DNA of 23,963 nt from Tepidisphaeraceae bacterium (GCA_025450555.1 JANWHF010000174.1:1-23963); one strand, 5' to 3'; shown: positions 14,154 to 22,053, numbered from the stretch's first letter. The notes: generated by a model not told the origin, from the sequence alone. Numbers and translations are program-made.

Positions 14154-15617
14154 ATGAAGCGACGGATGACTAAGGACGGGAAGCCCCGGCAGGATGGCGC
14201 CAATCGCCGAGACTTCCTGAAGTATTCGGCTCTTGCAGCCGGGTACGGCGTATGGGTTGCCACGGAAAAGAACGAAGTCGCTCTGGCCCAGCAGGCCGCC
14301 AACGATCGCGTCAACGTTGCGTGGGTCGGCGTGGGGGGCAAGGGTGACAGTGACAGCTCGCAGGTCACCAAGTTCGCCAACCTCGTCGCCATCTGCGACG
14401 TCGACGAAGATCACACCAACAAGAAGCTCGATGAGCTCAAGAAGGCCGGCAAGCCCGCTCCCAAGGTCTTCAATGACTGGCGCAAGATGCTCGACGAGAT
14501 GGGCAAGGAAATCGACGCCTGCGGCGTGTCGATTCCCGACCATAACCATGCCATCGTCACCATCCATGCGATGAAGCTTGGCAAGCACGTTTACACCCAA
14601 AAGCCCCTGACGCACACCGTCGCTGAAGCGCGCATGATGCGCGAAGTCGCCAACGAGATGAAGATTGTCAGCCAGATGGGCAACCAAGGGACGGCGACTC
14701 CCGGATTGCGATCTGGCGTCGAAGCAATCCAGGCCGGTGCGATTGGCAACGTCAAGGAAATCCATATCTGGACCAACCGCCCGATTTGGCCGCAGGCCCC
14801 GAAACTAATGAAATGGCCACAGGCCGAATCGGTTCCCAGCACGATGAACTGGGACGTGTGGCTCGGCCCCGCGCCCGAAACCCCCTATAACCATGAAATT
14901 GCGCCATTCAACTGGCGCGGCTACTGGCGGTTTGGCACCGGCGCCATGGGCGACATGGGCTGCCATACCTGCAACCTGCCTTACATGGGCACCGAACTGA
15001 CTGAGCCGACCAAGGTCAAGGCCGTCTGCGCCGACCTCAATCCGGTCACCTACCCGGCATGGGCGACTGTGGAATACGAGTTCCCCAATCCCAAGGGCGG
15101 CGATCCGATCAAGGTCTTCTGGTACGAAGGCCACTTTGGCTACGTCAATATGAAGAAGGATCGCAAGACCGGCGAGATGGTCCCAGATATGATCCAGAAC
15201 CTGCCACCGACGCCCCTGTTCCATGGCGTTAAGCCTTCCGACAGCGGTTCGCTGACCGTCGGTGACAAGGGCACGCTTTACTCGCCGCAGGATTACGGCG
15301 GGAGCTGGATGCTGCTTCCGAAGGAGAAGTTCGAAGACTTCAAGAAGCCTGAGCCGAGCCTGCCGCGCTTCAAGGGCAACCGTGAAGACGACAATATGAA
15401 GCTCGAATGGATCAACGCCATCAAGGGCGAAGGCAAGACCCTGTCGAACTTCAATTACGCCAGCCGGCTCGTCGAATTCATCCTGCTGGGCAACGTCGCC
15501 AATCGCAATCCCGGCGACATGCTCGAGTGGGACACCAAGGAAATGAAGTTCACCAACAACGAAGCGGCCAACAAGCTGCTGAAGGTTGAGTACCGCGATG
15601 GTTGGTCGTTGACTTAA
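14154..15617 (+). CDS. Tat-exported Gfo/Idh/MocA-family oxidoreductase
   Basis: A 487-aa protein. ATG 14154 follows a strong AAGGAG site; an earlier in-frame start at 14082 lacks one. The N-terminus is a twin-arginine signal (NRRDFLKYSALAAG, Arg18-Arg19). The Rossmann domain follows (VNVAWVGVGGKG, then VAICDVDEDH), and the EKP-type catalytic-lysine motif appears as HVYTQKPLTH. The C-terminal half includes FGTGAMGDMGCHTCNLPYMG, typical of the large planctomycete group. Members oxidise or reduce sugars and inositols with tightly bound NAD(P). This one should act outside the cytoplasm after folding with its cofactor. The substrate is unknown. It has its own promoter and terminator, so it is a single-gene unit. 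It is divergent from the coiled-coil/ROK/esterase operon, which may share a carbohydrate role. Confidence 0.93.
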   Translation: MKRRMTKDGKPRQDGANRRDFLKYSALAAGYGVWVATEKNEVALAQQAANDRVNVAWVGVGGKGDSDSSQVTKFANLVAICDVDEDHTNKKLDELKKAGKPAPKVFNDWRKMLDEMGKEIDACGVSIPDHNHAIVTIHAMKLGKHVYTQKPLTHTVAEARMMREVANEMKIVSQMGNQGTATPGLRSGVEAIQAGAIGNVKEIHIWTNRPIWPQAPKLMKWPQAESVPSTMNWDVWLGPAPETPYNHEIAPFNWRGYWRFGTGAMGDMGCHTCNLPYMGTELTEPTKVKAVCADLNPVTYPAWATVEYEFPNPKGGDPIKVFWYEGHFGYVNMKKDRKTGEMVPDMIQNLPPTPLFHGVKPSDSGSLTVGDKGTLYSPQDYGGSWMLLPKEKFEDFKKPEPSLPRFKGNREDDNMKLEWINAIKGEGKTLSNFNYASRLVEFILLGNVANRNPGDMLEWDTKEMKFTNNEAANKLLKVEYRDGWSLT

Positions 15618-15643
15618 GCCTTGCAGATATTTCAGTGATATGA

Positions 15644-15680
15644 ATTGGGGCGGACGCATTGACGTCCGCCCCGATTTTAT
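15644..15680 (+). terminator. Rho-independent terminator after the oxidoreductase gene
   Basis: A perfect 10-bp stem GGGGCGGACG/CGTCCGCCCC (15647-15656 with 15663-15672) is extended by ATT/GAT pairs around a CATTGA loop, followed by TTTTATT. It lies 30 nt after the stop codon and just before the pyruvate kinase gene. Confidence 0.9.
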
Positions 15681-15693
15681 TGATAGATAGGTA

Positions 15694-17184
15694 ATGATCC
15701 GTACAAAAATCGTCGCGACGATGGGGCCGGCCTGCGGCGGCGAGGATGGTCTGCTCGCGCTGTTCCAGGCGGGCGTCAATGTCTGCCGACTCAATTTCTC
15801 GCATGGCTCGCTGGACGAACACGCGAAGCAGATCGGCCAGATCCGGGAGGCGGCAAAGCGGTTCGACAAATCCATCGCCATTCTCGGCGACTTGTGCGGC
15901 CCCAAGATCCGCCTGGGACAGGTCGCTGCAGAAAATGGATCAGAGGGGATGCCGATCAATGTCGGCGATGAACTGCATATCTGCCGGGAAACGATTGTCG
16001 GGCGCGATTGCCGGGTCAGCACGACCTATCCCCATCTGATTGACGATGTGGAAATTGGCGACAGAATTCTCATCGAAGACGGCGCGCTGCGATTTGTCTG
16101 CACGCACAAGAGCGATTCCGAATTGCGCTGCGCCTGCACGATTGGCGGAGTTCTTAAAAGCGCCAAGGGCATTAACCTGCCGCACACGAACGTCAGCATC
16201 CCCTCCATCACCGATCGCGATTGGGAATGCGTCGCGTGGGCGATCGAGCATGAGTTGGATTACCTCGCTCTTTCTTTTGTGCGCAAGCCTGAGGATCTCG
16301 AATCGCTCCGGCAGCATCTGAAGTCAAAGGGACGACCCATCCCGATCATCGCCAAGATCGAGAAATCGGAGGCGGTGAAGCAGATCGACGCGATCATCGA
16401 AGCATGCGATGGGATCATGGTGGCACGCGGCGATTTGGGCGTAGAAATCGACGTAGCCCAAGTCCCGATTGTGCAGAAGGATTTAATTCGACGCTGCCAG
16501 GCAGCGGCAAAGCCGGTCATTGTGGCGACGCAGATGCTTCAAAGCATGATCGAACAGGCTTCTCCGACGCGCGCTGAAGTGAGCGATGTGGCCAACGCGA
16601 TTTTCGACGGCACCGATGCGGTGATGCTCAGCGGCGAAACGTCGGTCGGCAAATTCCCGCTCGCGGCGGTTCATGTCATGAGCCATGTCGCGGAAGTGAC
16701 CGAGCAATACCTGAATTCCAGCGATGGGGTAAAGGAGCCGCCGGTGCGCCTGGGGACGTTCGAGCGCTCGACGGCCGTGGCCAAGGGCGCATGGCAGATC
16801 GTCCATGAGCTGCGCCCGTCAGTTGTCGCGCTCTGGAGCCAGACGGGAACCACCGCGCGAATTTTTTCCAAGCTTCGGCTCAATGTGCCGATCGTGGCCT
16901 TTTCCAGCGATCCCTGCTCGCTTCGGCGGATGGCGCTGCAATATGGCGTAATGCCGATCCGGATGGAGCTGCCGAAGAATATGGAGAGCTTTGTGGATGG
17001 GATCGATCATCTGTTGCGCGAGTACGAGCTTGCCGCCGAGGGCGATCGCGTGGTGATTGTCGCCGGCGCGCCGTTGGGAACGCCGGGGCTCATGAACAGC
17101 ATCTTCATTCATACCGTCGGCCAAAGCTGGCGCGCGGCGATGGAGCGATCGGCCGTTTCCGATTGCGCGCTGCTGGACTCCTGA
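15694..17184 (+). CDS. pyk: pyruvate kinase
   Basis: A 496-aa glycolytic enzyme that makes pyruvate and ATP from phosphoenolpyruvate and ADP in the cytoplasm. Motifs in order: KIVATMGPA, VCRLNFSHG, LGDLCGPKIRLG, IPIIAKIEKSEA (catalytic Lys221, metal ligand Glu223), GIMVARGDLGVEI (Asp247), ATQMLQSMIEQASPTRAEVSD (substrate loop) and DAVMLSGETSVGKFP, then the C-terminal allosteric domain. Lys71 in GPKIR stands where K+-dependent enzymes have Glu, which marks the K+-independent type. ATG 15694 starts exactly at the family N-terminus; only a weak GATAGG precedes it. It lies behind the terminator of the previous gene, so it needs its own promoter, which I could not locate. Confidence 0.97.
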   Translation: MIRTKIVATMGPACGGEDGLLALFQAGVNVCRLNFSHGSLDEHAKQIGQIREAAKRFDKSIAILGDLCGPKIRLGQVAAENGSEGMPINVGDELHICRETIVGRDCRVSTTYPHLIDDVEIGDRILIEDGALRFVCTHKSDSELRCACTIGGVLKSAKGINLPHTNVSIPSITDRDWECVAWAIEHELDYLALSFVRKPEDLESLRQHLKSKGRPIPIIAKIEKSEAVKQIDAIIEACDGIMVARGDLGVEIDVAQVPIVQKDLIRRCQAAAKPVIVATQMLQSMIEQASPTRAEVSDVANAIFDGTDAVMLSGETSVGKFPLAAVHVMSHVAEVTEQYLNSSDGVKEPPVRLGTFERSTAVAKGAWQIVHELRPSVVALWSQTGTTARIFSKLRLNVPIVAFSSDPCSLRRMALQYGVMPIRMELPKNMESFVDGIDHLLREYELAAEGDRVVIVAGAPLGTPGLMNSIFIHTVGQSWRAAMERSAVSDCALLDS

Positions 17185-17257
17185 GCCATATTCTTCCAGA
17201 ATGGCGGTTGAAGTTGCGTGTTCAAACCGCGCGGGCTCGATTCGCGTATCGACGGCT

Positions 17258-17917
17258 ATGCATAAGCTTCTGGTGACCGCTTCGATGATGTTCCTGCTGA
17301 CCGGCTGCATGCTGCGCCCGGTCAATCCCAACGCGCCGATCGCGACCGACATCGATCCCAAGAGCGCTCTAAACGATTTTTGGTTCAAGAAGCCCGCTGT
17401 GGTTTCAGTGGAAGCGACTCACATCGAGCCGCTGTGGAATGCGGCGATCGACGCCGCCAAGGAGCGGTCGTTCATCATCGATCGGCGCGACTTCCGCGAA
17501 GGTTGGCTCTCGACCCAGCCGCTGGTTTCGAAGCAACCCTTTGAATTCTGGCGCGGCGACGTGGTCAATCCGGTTGCCGAATTGCAATGCACGCTCTCGA
17601 CGATGCGGCGGACCGTTCGCTTTCATTTCACCCGCACCGCCGACGGCAAGTACATTTGCGAGCCGAAGGTGGTCGTCGAGCGCTATGCGATGCCGGAACG
17701 ACGGATCACGGCTGTCGATCAATATCTTGAAGCCTTTACCACGCTGCATGCCGCCGAGGATGCGACGACGGAAGAGGGACAGGCCATCCGCGTCGAGTAT
17801 TGGTATGCGGATGGGCGCGATTACGATCTGGAGCGCGTGCTGGCCGAGTCGATTCGCAATAAACTCGATGCGGCGCAAAAGGGCTCGGCGGTGGTGCTTG
17901 CTTCGGACAACCGGTGA
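17258..17917 (+). CDS. lipoprotein of unknown function
   Basis: A 219-aa protein. ATG 17258 gives a clean lipoprotein signal (MHKLLVTASMMFLLTGC, lipobox LLTGC, lipidated Cys17); an earlier in-frame ATG at 17201 would bury the signal behind 19 extra residues. No Shine-Dalgarno is obvious for either start. The mature part has WNAAIDAAKERSFIIDRRDFREG and STQPLVSKQPFEFWRGDVV, a layout seen in planctomycete lipoproteins whose alpha/beta domain begins with a helix followed by a strand. It ends in an acidic helix. It probably sits in a cell-envelope membrane. No catalytic motif is visible. It follows pyk by 73 bp on the same strand, but a functional link is not evident. Confidence 0.8.
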   Translation: MHKLLVTASMMFLLTGCMLRPVNPNAPIATDIDPKSALNDFWFKKPAVVSVEATHIEPLWNAAIDAAKERSFIIDRRDFREGWLSTQPLVSKQPFEFWRGDVVNPVAELQCTLSTMRRTVRFHFTRTADGKYICEPKVVVERYAMPERRITAVDQYLEAFTTLHAAEDATTEEGQAIRVEYWYADGRDYDLERVLAESIRNKLDAAQKGSAVVLASDNR

Positions 17918-17943
17918 CCTGCGAGCAGCGGTTTTCCCCTTTT

Positions 17944-17975
17944 TGCCGCCCCACCCGTGGGGCGCGGCCAGCGGC
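17944..17975 (+). repeat. REP-like palindrome, same family as 2039-2074 and 18978-19119
   Basis: TTGCCGCCCC is followed by a hairpin (CGCCCCA 17947-17953 with TGGGGCG 17958-17964) and GCGCGGCCAGCG. It lies between the convergent lipoprotein and mqnA genes and could also act as a transcript end, though no T-tract follows. Confidence 0.6.
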
Positions 17976-18043
17976 GCGGAACGCATCTGACCTGTCAAAG
18001 CGCCGAACAGCGTGCCCCGCTCGATTGAAAATGTTGTTTCAGT

Positions 18044-18883
18044 TCAGGGGGTGGTCGAACTCATTGCTCCTCGGAAAATCAGCGGCGCCGGAGCATGATC
18101 GATCACCCCATGGCGGTGGGCCTTCTCGTGAAACAGGCGGATGGCCTGCAATTGGCGCGGGCCGATGTCGAATTGGAGATTGCGGGTGAGATATTGCCGG
18201 GCGATGTCGGCAGGCCAGCCGAGCGGTCGCGCGTATTGCTCGATGATCTGTTCGATGTGGGCGAGCCCATTTCGTTTGGCAGCTTCGAGGCGCTGATTCA
18301 AATCACCGCTTTCCACCTCAGCCCGCGCCATCCAGGCAGCAAACACAAACGGAAGTCCGGTCAGTTCTTTCCACGCCTGGCCAAGATCCAGTTGATGATG
18401 GAGGTCTTTGGGCTCTTCGCAGATGACTTTATCACCAATGAGCAATCGCGCGGTGCGCGCCGCGGACGGAGAATCGGGCCGAAATCGAGTCAGCTCGATG
18501 AACTCGGGTTGAATGCCGAATCGTTCTGAAAGAATGATGCGCGCCAAAGCGACCGAAGTATGGCTGTCGGTATCACAGGCCAGCGCATCGATCTCTTCAA
18601 TGGGAATGGGGCTGAAGATGCGAACGGTGAGCGTCGGCCCGTCGGAACCAATTCCGCCGCCGGTGAGGACGCGCAGTCCGTTCAATCTCTGGTAATCAAT
18701 TACCGGAAGCAGGGCCACATCTAAGCGCTTCTCAATCAACCCATCGAGCAATCTCGATGGCACCTCAAGCGACAAACTGATTTGTCGATCATCCTCCAAT
18801 CCATAAATCAGCGGCTTGGCATTGAGGAAGCTCACGCTACCGACACGTAGTGGGGTTGCATGGATTGAAGGAGCGCCGGACAT
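18044..18883 (-). CDS. mqnA: MqnA, chorismate dehydratase (futalosine menaquinone pathway)
   Basis: A 279-aa periplasmic-binding-protein-like enzyme without a signal peptide. It should convert chorismate to 3-[(1-carboxyvinyl)oxy]benzoate, the first step of the futalosine route to menaquinone. The N-terminal signature LRVGSVSFLNAKPLIYGL, then VPSRLLDGLIEKRLDVALLPVIDY, SHTSVALARIIL, LLIGDKVICE and LPFVFAAWMAR follow the MqnA order and length. MqnD is the nearest alternative, but the SFLNAKPL motif favours MqnA. No other mqn gene is in the window. ATG 18883 has no Shine-Dalgarno; a -10 box directly upstream predicts a leaderless message. Confidence 0.88.
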   Translation of the reverse strand: MSGAPSIHATPLRVGSVSFLNAKPLIYGLEDDRQISLSLEVPSRLLDGLIEKRLDVALLPVIDYQRLNGLRVLTGGGIGSDGPTLTVRIFSPIPIEEIDALACDTDSHTSVALARIILSERFGIQPEFIELTRFRPDSPSAARTARLLIGDKVICEEPKDLHHQLDLGQAWKELTGLPFVFAAWMARAEVESGDLNQRLEAAKRNGLAHIEQIIEQYARPLGWPADIARQYLTRNLQFDIGPRQLQAIRLFHEKAHRHGVIDHAPAPLIFRGAMSSTTP

Positions 18884-18890
18884 ATCAAAC

Positions 18891-18918
18891 AGTGTAGGTC
18901 GCGCGCTTGTCGCGGCAA
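18891..18918 (-). promoter_or_regulatory. promoter for probable leaderless mqnA mRNA
   Basis: On the minus strand: TTGCCG (18918-18913), a 16-nt spacer, TACACT (18896-18891). Seven bases separate the -10 from the ATG at 18883, so the transcript should begin at the start codon. This agrees with the absence of a ribosome binding site. Confidence 0.5.
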
Positions 18919-18977
18919 ATCGATTTCAAGCGTTTTGAAATGTGCGATTCCCAAAAACATCTTCGGAATAGCTCCTT

Positions 18978-19119
18978 CTTTAGCCGCCCCTTTGTGGGGC
19001 GCGTCCAGAGCGTGCTGAGCGCAAATAAATCTTCAAGATCCCGGGTCGCGCTGCTCGGCGCTTTCTCAGGACAGATGCGGTCCGCGCGGCAAGACGCGCC
19101 CACAAAGGGGCGGCTAAAG
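18978..19119. repeat. MITE-like element with 27-bp inverted repeats
   Basis: Arms at 18978-19006 (starts CTTTAGCCGCCCC, then TTTGTGGGGCGCGTC) and 19093-19119 (its reverse complement with one fewer G) enclose about 86 bp. Each arm also contains a small hairpin of the same REP-like family seen at 2039-2074 and 17944-17975. No target-site duplication is evident. It lies between bcp and the mqnA promoter. No protein is encoded. Confidence 0.65.
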
Positions 19120-19200
19120 TGACTCAGGACGATGCTGAAGCATCGACAAATGAGTTTAAAAGAGACTTCTCGCCCCGACGATCTTTGTTGTCACATCATC

Positions 19201-19689
19201 TCACGCTGGGTTTTCTTTCAACCAGCGCATCACTTCCTGCTCGTGGCCTTCGGGTTTTACCTTGTGAAAGATATGGCGGATGGTCCCGCCTTTCCCGATG
19301 ATGAAAGTCGATCGGGCGGCGCCCCAGTATTTGCGGCCGTACATGTTCTTTTCCTGCCACATCCCGTAGCGGTCGCAGACCGCGTGATCGGCATCAGCCA
19401 GCAGAGGAAAGTTGATCTGGAACTTGTCGGCAAAATCCTTCACGTCTTCAATCCGATCGGGGCTGATGCCCAGCACTGTGACCCCAGCTTTTTCGTAATC
19501 GGGGCGGGCATCGCGGAAACCGCAGGCTTCTCTGGTGCAGCCGGGCGTGTCTGCCTTCGGATAGAAATAGAGGATTACGGGCTGCTTGGCCGCCAGTTTC
19601 TGAAGGTCTATCGTCTTGCCGTTGCTTGCCGGCAGAGTGAAATCGGGAGCCTTCTGGCCCACTTCTGGAATCTTATATTCGTGTGGCAC
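19201..19689 (-). CDS. bcp: Bcp/PrxQ-type thiol peroxidase
   Basis: A 162-aa peroxiredoxin that reduces hydrogen peroxide and organic peroxides with electrons from thioredoxin, in the cytoplasm. The core YFYPKADTPGCTREACGFRD has the peroxidatic Cys51 and the resolving Cys56 five residues on, the PrxQ arrangement. KAPDFTLPASNGK and FPLLADADHAVCDRYGMW follow the family. The start is GTG 19689 with AAGGAG 6-7 nt upstream; this ribosome site lies next to the stop of yqeY, 10 nt away, so the two genes form an operon. The length is normal for the family. Confidence 0.95.
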   Translation of the reverse strand: MPHEYKIPEVGQKAPDFTLPASNGKTIDLQKLAAKQPVILYFYPKADTPGCTREACGFRDARPDYEKAGVTVLGISPDRIEDVKDFADKFQINFPLLADADHAVCDRYGMWQEKNMYGRKYWGAARSTFIIGKGGTIRHIFHKVKPEGHEQEVMRWLKENPA

Positions 19690-19699
19690 CTGCGGCTCC

Positions 19700-20128
19700 T
19701 TACTGAAGCTTCTTCTTCAAGAGCGCGTTCACCGCTGCCGGGTCTACCTGGCCGCCGTGGGTTTTCATGAAGGCACCCATCGCCTGACCAAATTGCTTGG
19801 CGGTGAATGAATTGCTGGCCAGAAAGGCATCGACCAGCTTCTCGGCATCCTCCGCCGAGGCTTTCTTGGGCATGTATTGTTCGACGATCGCCAGTTCCTG
19901 ATTGAACTTGGCAGCTTCCTCGTTTTTCCCCAGCCGCTGATATTCTTCCTGCCCCTTGCGGAGCTTCTTGGCATAAGCCGCGACCGCTTCTTCGGCGGTG
20001 ATGGGCTTGGGGGCAAGATCAATGTTCTTGACCTCATTGAGAAGCATCCGGATGACGGCGAGCTTCTCCTTTTCGCCGGCCTTCATGGCGGCTTTCATGT
20101 CTTCCTGTAATCGCGAGAGCAGTTCCAT
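19700..20128 (-). CDS. GatB/YqeY domain protein
   Basis: A 142-aa stand-alone YqeY-type protein: LLSRLQEDMKAAMKAGEKEK, LAVIRMLLNEVKN, FNQELAIVEQYMPKKASAED and KQFGQAMGAFMKTHGGQVDP follow the family throughout. The related C-terminal domain of GatB contacts tRNA in amidotransferases, but the role of the free-standing protein is not established. ATG 20128 has GGAG 6 nt upstream; a longer frame up to 20329 is not supported. It is the first gene of a pair with bcp and is divergent from rho. Confidence 0.92.
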   Translation of the reverse strand: MELLSRLQEDMKAAMKAGEKEKLAVIRMLLNEVKNIDLAPKPITAEEAVAAYAKKLRKGQEEYQRLGKNEEAAKFNQELAIVEQYMPKKASAEDAEKLVDAFLASNSFTAKQFGQAMGAFMKTHGGQVDPAAVNALLKKKLQ

Positions 20129-20362
20129 TTTGACTCCACGGCAAATTCTGTTATGGTCTTGTTTCTCTGGGGTTAAGGCTTTTTTGCATTTACAGCCTTG
20201 TTTCCCATTCGCGTCCGCGACCAGAATTCCTGATCGCGCCGGCTCCCAAAAAAACCAGACCAATCGAAAAGGTCTTGCGGGAATCGTGAGCGACGCCGCG
20301 CCTTCCCATTGACCAGATGGTCGGCGCAAGTACGAACCCTGTCAACCAACCTGATTGCACCG
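20129..20362. other. divergent yqeY/rho intergenic region
   Basis: It includes a hyphenated palindrome GACCA-GA-TGGTC at 20311-20322, 40 bp before rho, and an AAGGCT/AGCCTT hairpin near 20175-20197. No confident promoter pair was seen in either direction. The plus-strand leader may take part in Rho autoregulation, but this is only a guess from position. Confidence 0.3.
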
Positions 20363-21457
20363 ATGAACAACGGAAGCGTCGAAGGCATCCTTCAAATCAC
20401 CGACGAACGGCAAGACGGTCAGCTTCGCGACCCGGCCCATCCGCTGCGGCCGATCCGCGGAAACCTGATGGTCCCCCGCGAATTGATCCGCGAATTTCGG
20501 CTGCGCCCCGGCCTGCTCCTGCGCGGTAGCCCGCGCGGCAGAATGCTCGGGAAGCTCGAAGCGATCGAAAACCAGCCGCCGGACGATTACACCGACAAAA
20601 CCCCGCTGTATGACTCGACCGCGCTGGATCCGGAGCCGATGCTCCGCCTCGAGCACAACGCCGCCGAGTTGACGACGCGCATCATCGACATTCTTGCGCC
20701 GGTTGGCTTTGGCCAGCGCGGGTTGATCGTCGCCCCGCCGCGAACGGGCAAAACCATTTTGCTTCAGAACATCGCCCGCGGCGTGCATGCCAATTACCCC
20801 CAGGCGCAGCTCATGCTGCTGCTGGTGGACGAGCGGCCTGAGGAAGTGACCGACATGAAGCGCAACGTGCCGGGCACGGTTTACGCTTCATCCAACGACA
20901 ACACGATCGACAAGCACCTTGACCTGGCGCAAATTGTGATCGAGCGCTGCAAACGGCAAGTGGAATATGGGGCTAATGTGGTCGTGCTGCTGGATTCGCT
21001 GACGCGACTGGGGCGCGCCTTCAACAGCGGCGGGCCGGGCGGCGGAAGGACCATGTCCGGCGGGCTCGATAATCGCGCGCTGGAAATTCCCAAGCGACTT
21101 TTCGGCGCCGCGCGCAAGATCGAAAACGGCGGCAGCCTGACGATCCTCGCGACCTGCCTGATCGACACCGGCAGCCGAATGGATCAGGTCATCTTCGAAG
21201 AGTTTAAGGGCACCGGCAATATGGAGCTGACGCTGGACCGGAACCTGGCCAATCAGCGCATCTGGCCCGCGCTGAATATTGCCGAATCCGGCACGCGAAA
21301 AGAAGAGAAGCTACTGGACGAGCGAAACCTCAAAGCCGCGCAAACCATCCGCCGGCATCTGATGAACATGCCGCCCGCGCAGGCATTGAAGACGCTGACC
21401 GACAGCCTCTCAAAGCAGAAGAGCAATCAGGATCTGTTTAATGCGATGAAGGTATAA
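20363..21457 (+). CDS. rho: Rho transcription termination factor, short atypical form
   Basis: A 364-aa hexameric RNA helicase that ends transcription (E. coli Rho has 419 aa). The ATPase half is intact: Walker A APPRTGKTILL (124-134), catalytic-Glu segment LLVDERPEEVTDM, Walker B VVVLLDSLTRLGRAFN with Asp211, the Q/R loops GGRTMSGGLDNRAL and GAARKIENGGSLTILAT, FKGTGNMEL and the arginine finger SGTRKEE (Arg312). The N-terminal helical domain is missing, and the RNA-binding cold-shock-like fold is degenerate: EGILQITDERQDGQLRD replaces the usual G-FGFLR stretch, whose aromatic residues hold RNA. Where E. coli Rho has TFDEPASRH, this one has SNDNTIDKH. ATG 20363 lacks a Shine-Dalgarno. It could be the main Rho or a divergent paralogue. 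Confidence 0.92.
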   Translation: MNNGSVEGILQITDERQDGQLRDPAHPLRPIRGNLMVPRELIREFRLRPGLLLRGSPRGRMLGKLEAIENQPPDDYTDKTPLYDSTALDPEPMLRLEHNAAELTTRIIDILAPVGFGQRGLIVAPPRTGKTILLQNIARGVHANYPQAQLMLLLVDERPEEVTDMKRNVPGTVYASSNDNTIDKHLDLAQIVIERCKRQVEYGANVVVLLDSLTRLGRAFNSGGPGGGRTMSGGLDNRALEIPKRLFGAARKIENGGSLTILATCLIDTGSRMDQVIFEEFKGTGNMELTLDRNLANQRIWPALNIAESGTRKEEKLLDERNLKAAQTIRRHLMNMPPAQALKTLTDSLSKQKSNQDLFNAMKV

Positions 21458-21465
21458 ACAATTGA

Positions 21466-21502
21466 CCCTCGGCTGGGAAAGGTAATGCAGCCGAGGGCCA
21501 AT
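21466..21502 (+). terminator. hairpin terminator after rho
   Basis: A perfect 10-bp stem CCCTCGGCTG/CAGCCGAGGG (21466-21475 with 21488-21497), with flanking TTG/CAA pairs after one mismatch, lies 8 nt after the rho stop. The following AATTT is a weak T-tract. Confidence 0.65.
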
Positions 21503-21600
21503 TTCAGGGATCTTGTGAGGATCGCCGCACTCTTCGCCTGCTCAGACCGACTCCATTCGATCGCGAGCGTCAAGCGCGGGACAATCCTCAATGTTTCGCT

Positions 21601-22053
21601 TTATGCCGCGAGCGGCTGGGTGGACAGATAGAGTCCCAGCATGCCACGATCAATTTCTTCCATGTCAACCAGTCGGCCGCCCAGCTCATACGTCGCAGGG
21701 CCGACGCGCTGCACGCGGCTGACGGCCATCCAGCCGACCCACTCGCGCTTCGGCTGAGGCTCGCCGGTGGCGGTATCCACAAACGGATGAATGCCCGCAT
21801 AAGCCGGCAGATCGATGCGGATGCGAATCTGGTTATCGACTTTCACCGATGCGTCGCTGGTTCGTACGCGCACACCCATCGCCGACAGGTCGAGGATTTG
21901 CCCGAGCGTCTCGCGACGCTGAGGACCGGCTCCGCAGCGCTCGACGGTGATGCCTTGGCTCTCCATGTCATAACGGCGGTGACTTCGCCGCTCGATGGTT
22001 TCCGTGCTTTGAATCCGCATGGTGCTGCTTTGCGATGCTGCCGGTTGGTTCAT
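21601..22053 (-). CDS. PilZ-domain protein, likely c-di-GMP binding
   Basis: A 150-aa single-domain protein. ATG 22053 has AAGGAG 5 nt upstream, better than a GTG 7 codons earlier. The PilZ c-di-GMP motifs are both present: the arginine cluster ERRSHRRY (RxxxR at Arg22-Arg26 and Arg23-Arg27) and DLSAMG (Asp55-x-Ser57-x-x-Gly60). A beta-barrel pattern follows (IRIRIDLP, WVGWMAVSRVQRV, YELGGRLVDMEE). It should bind cyclic di-GMP and pass the signal to a partner in motility, adhesion or envelope functions. No partner is encoded nearby. It converges on rho. Confidence 0.88.
   Translation of the reverse strand: MNQPAASQSSTMRIQSTETIERRSHRRYDMESQGITVERCGAGPQRRETLGQILDLSAMGVRVRTSDASVKVDNQIRIRIDLPAYAGIHPFVDTATGEPQPKREWVGWMAVSRVQRVGPATYELGGRLVDMEEIDRGMLGLYLSTQPLAA

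Noticed and set aside
14805..16022. 405-codon minus-strand frame across the oxidoreductase and pyruvate kinase genes
   Set aside because: It crosses a strong terminator and two well-identified genes and shows no family motif.
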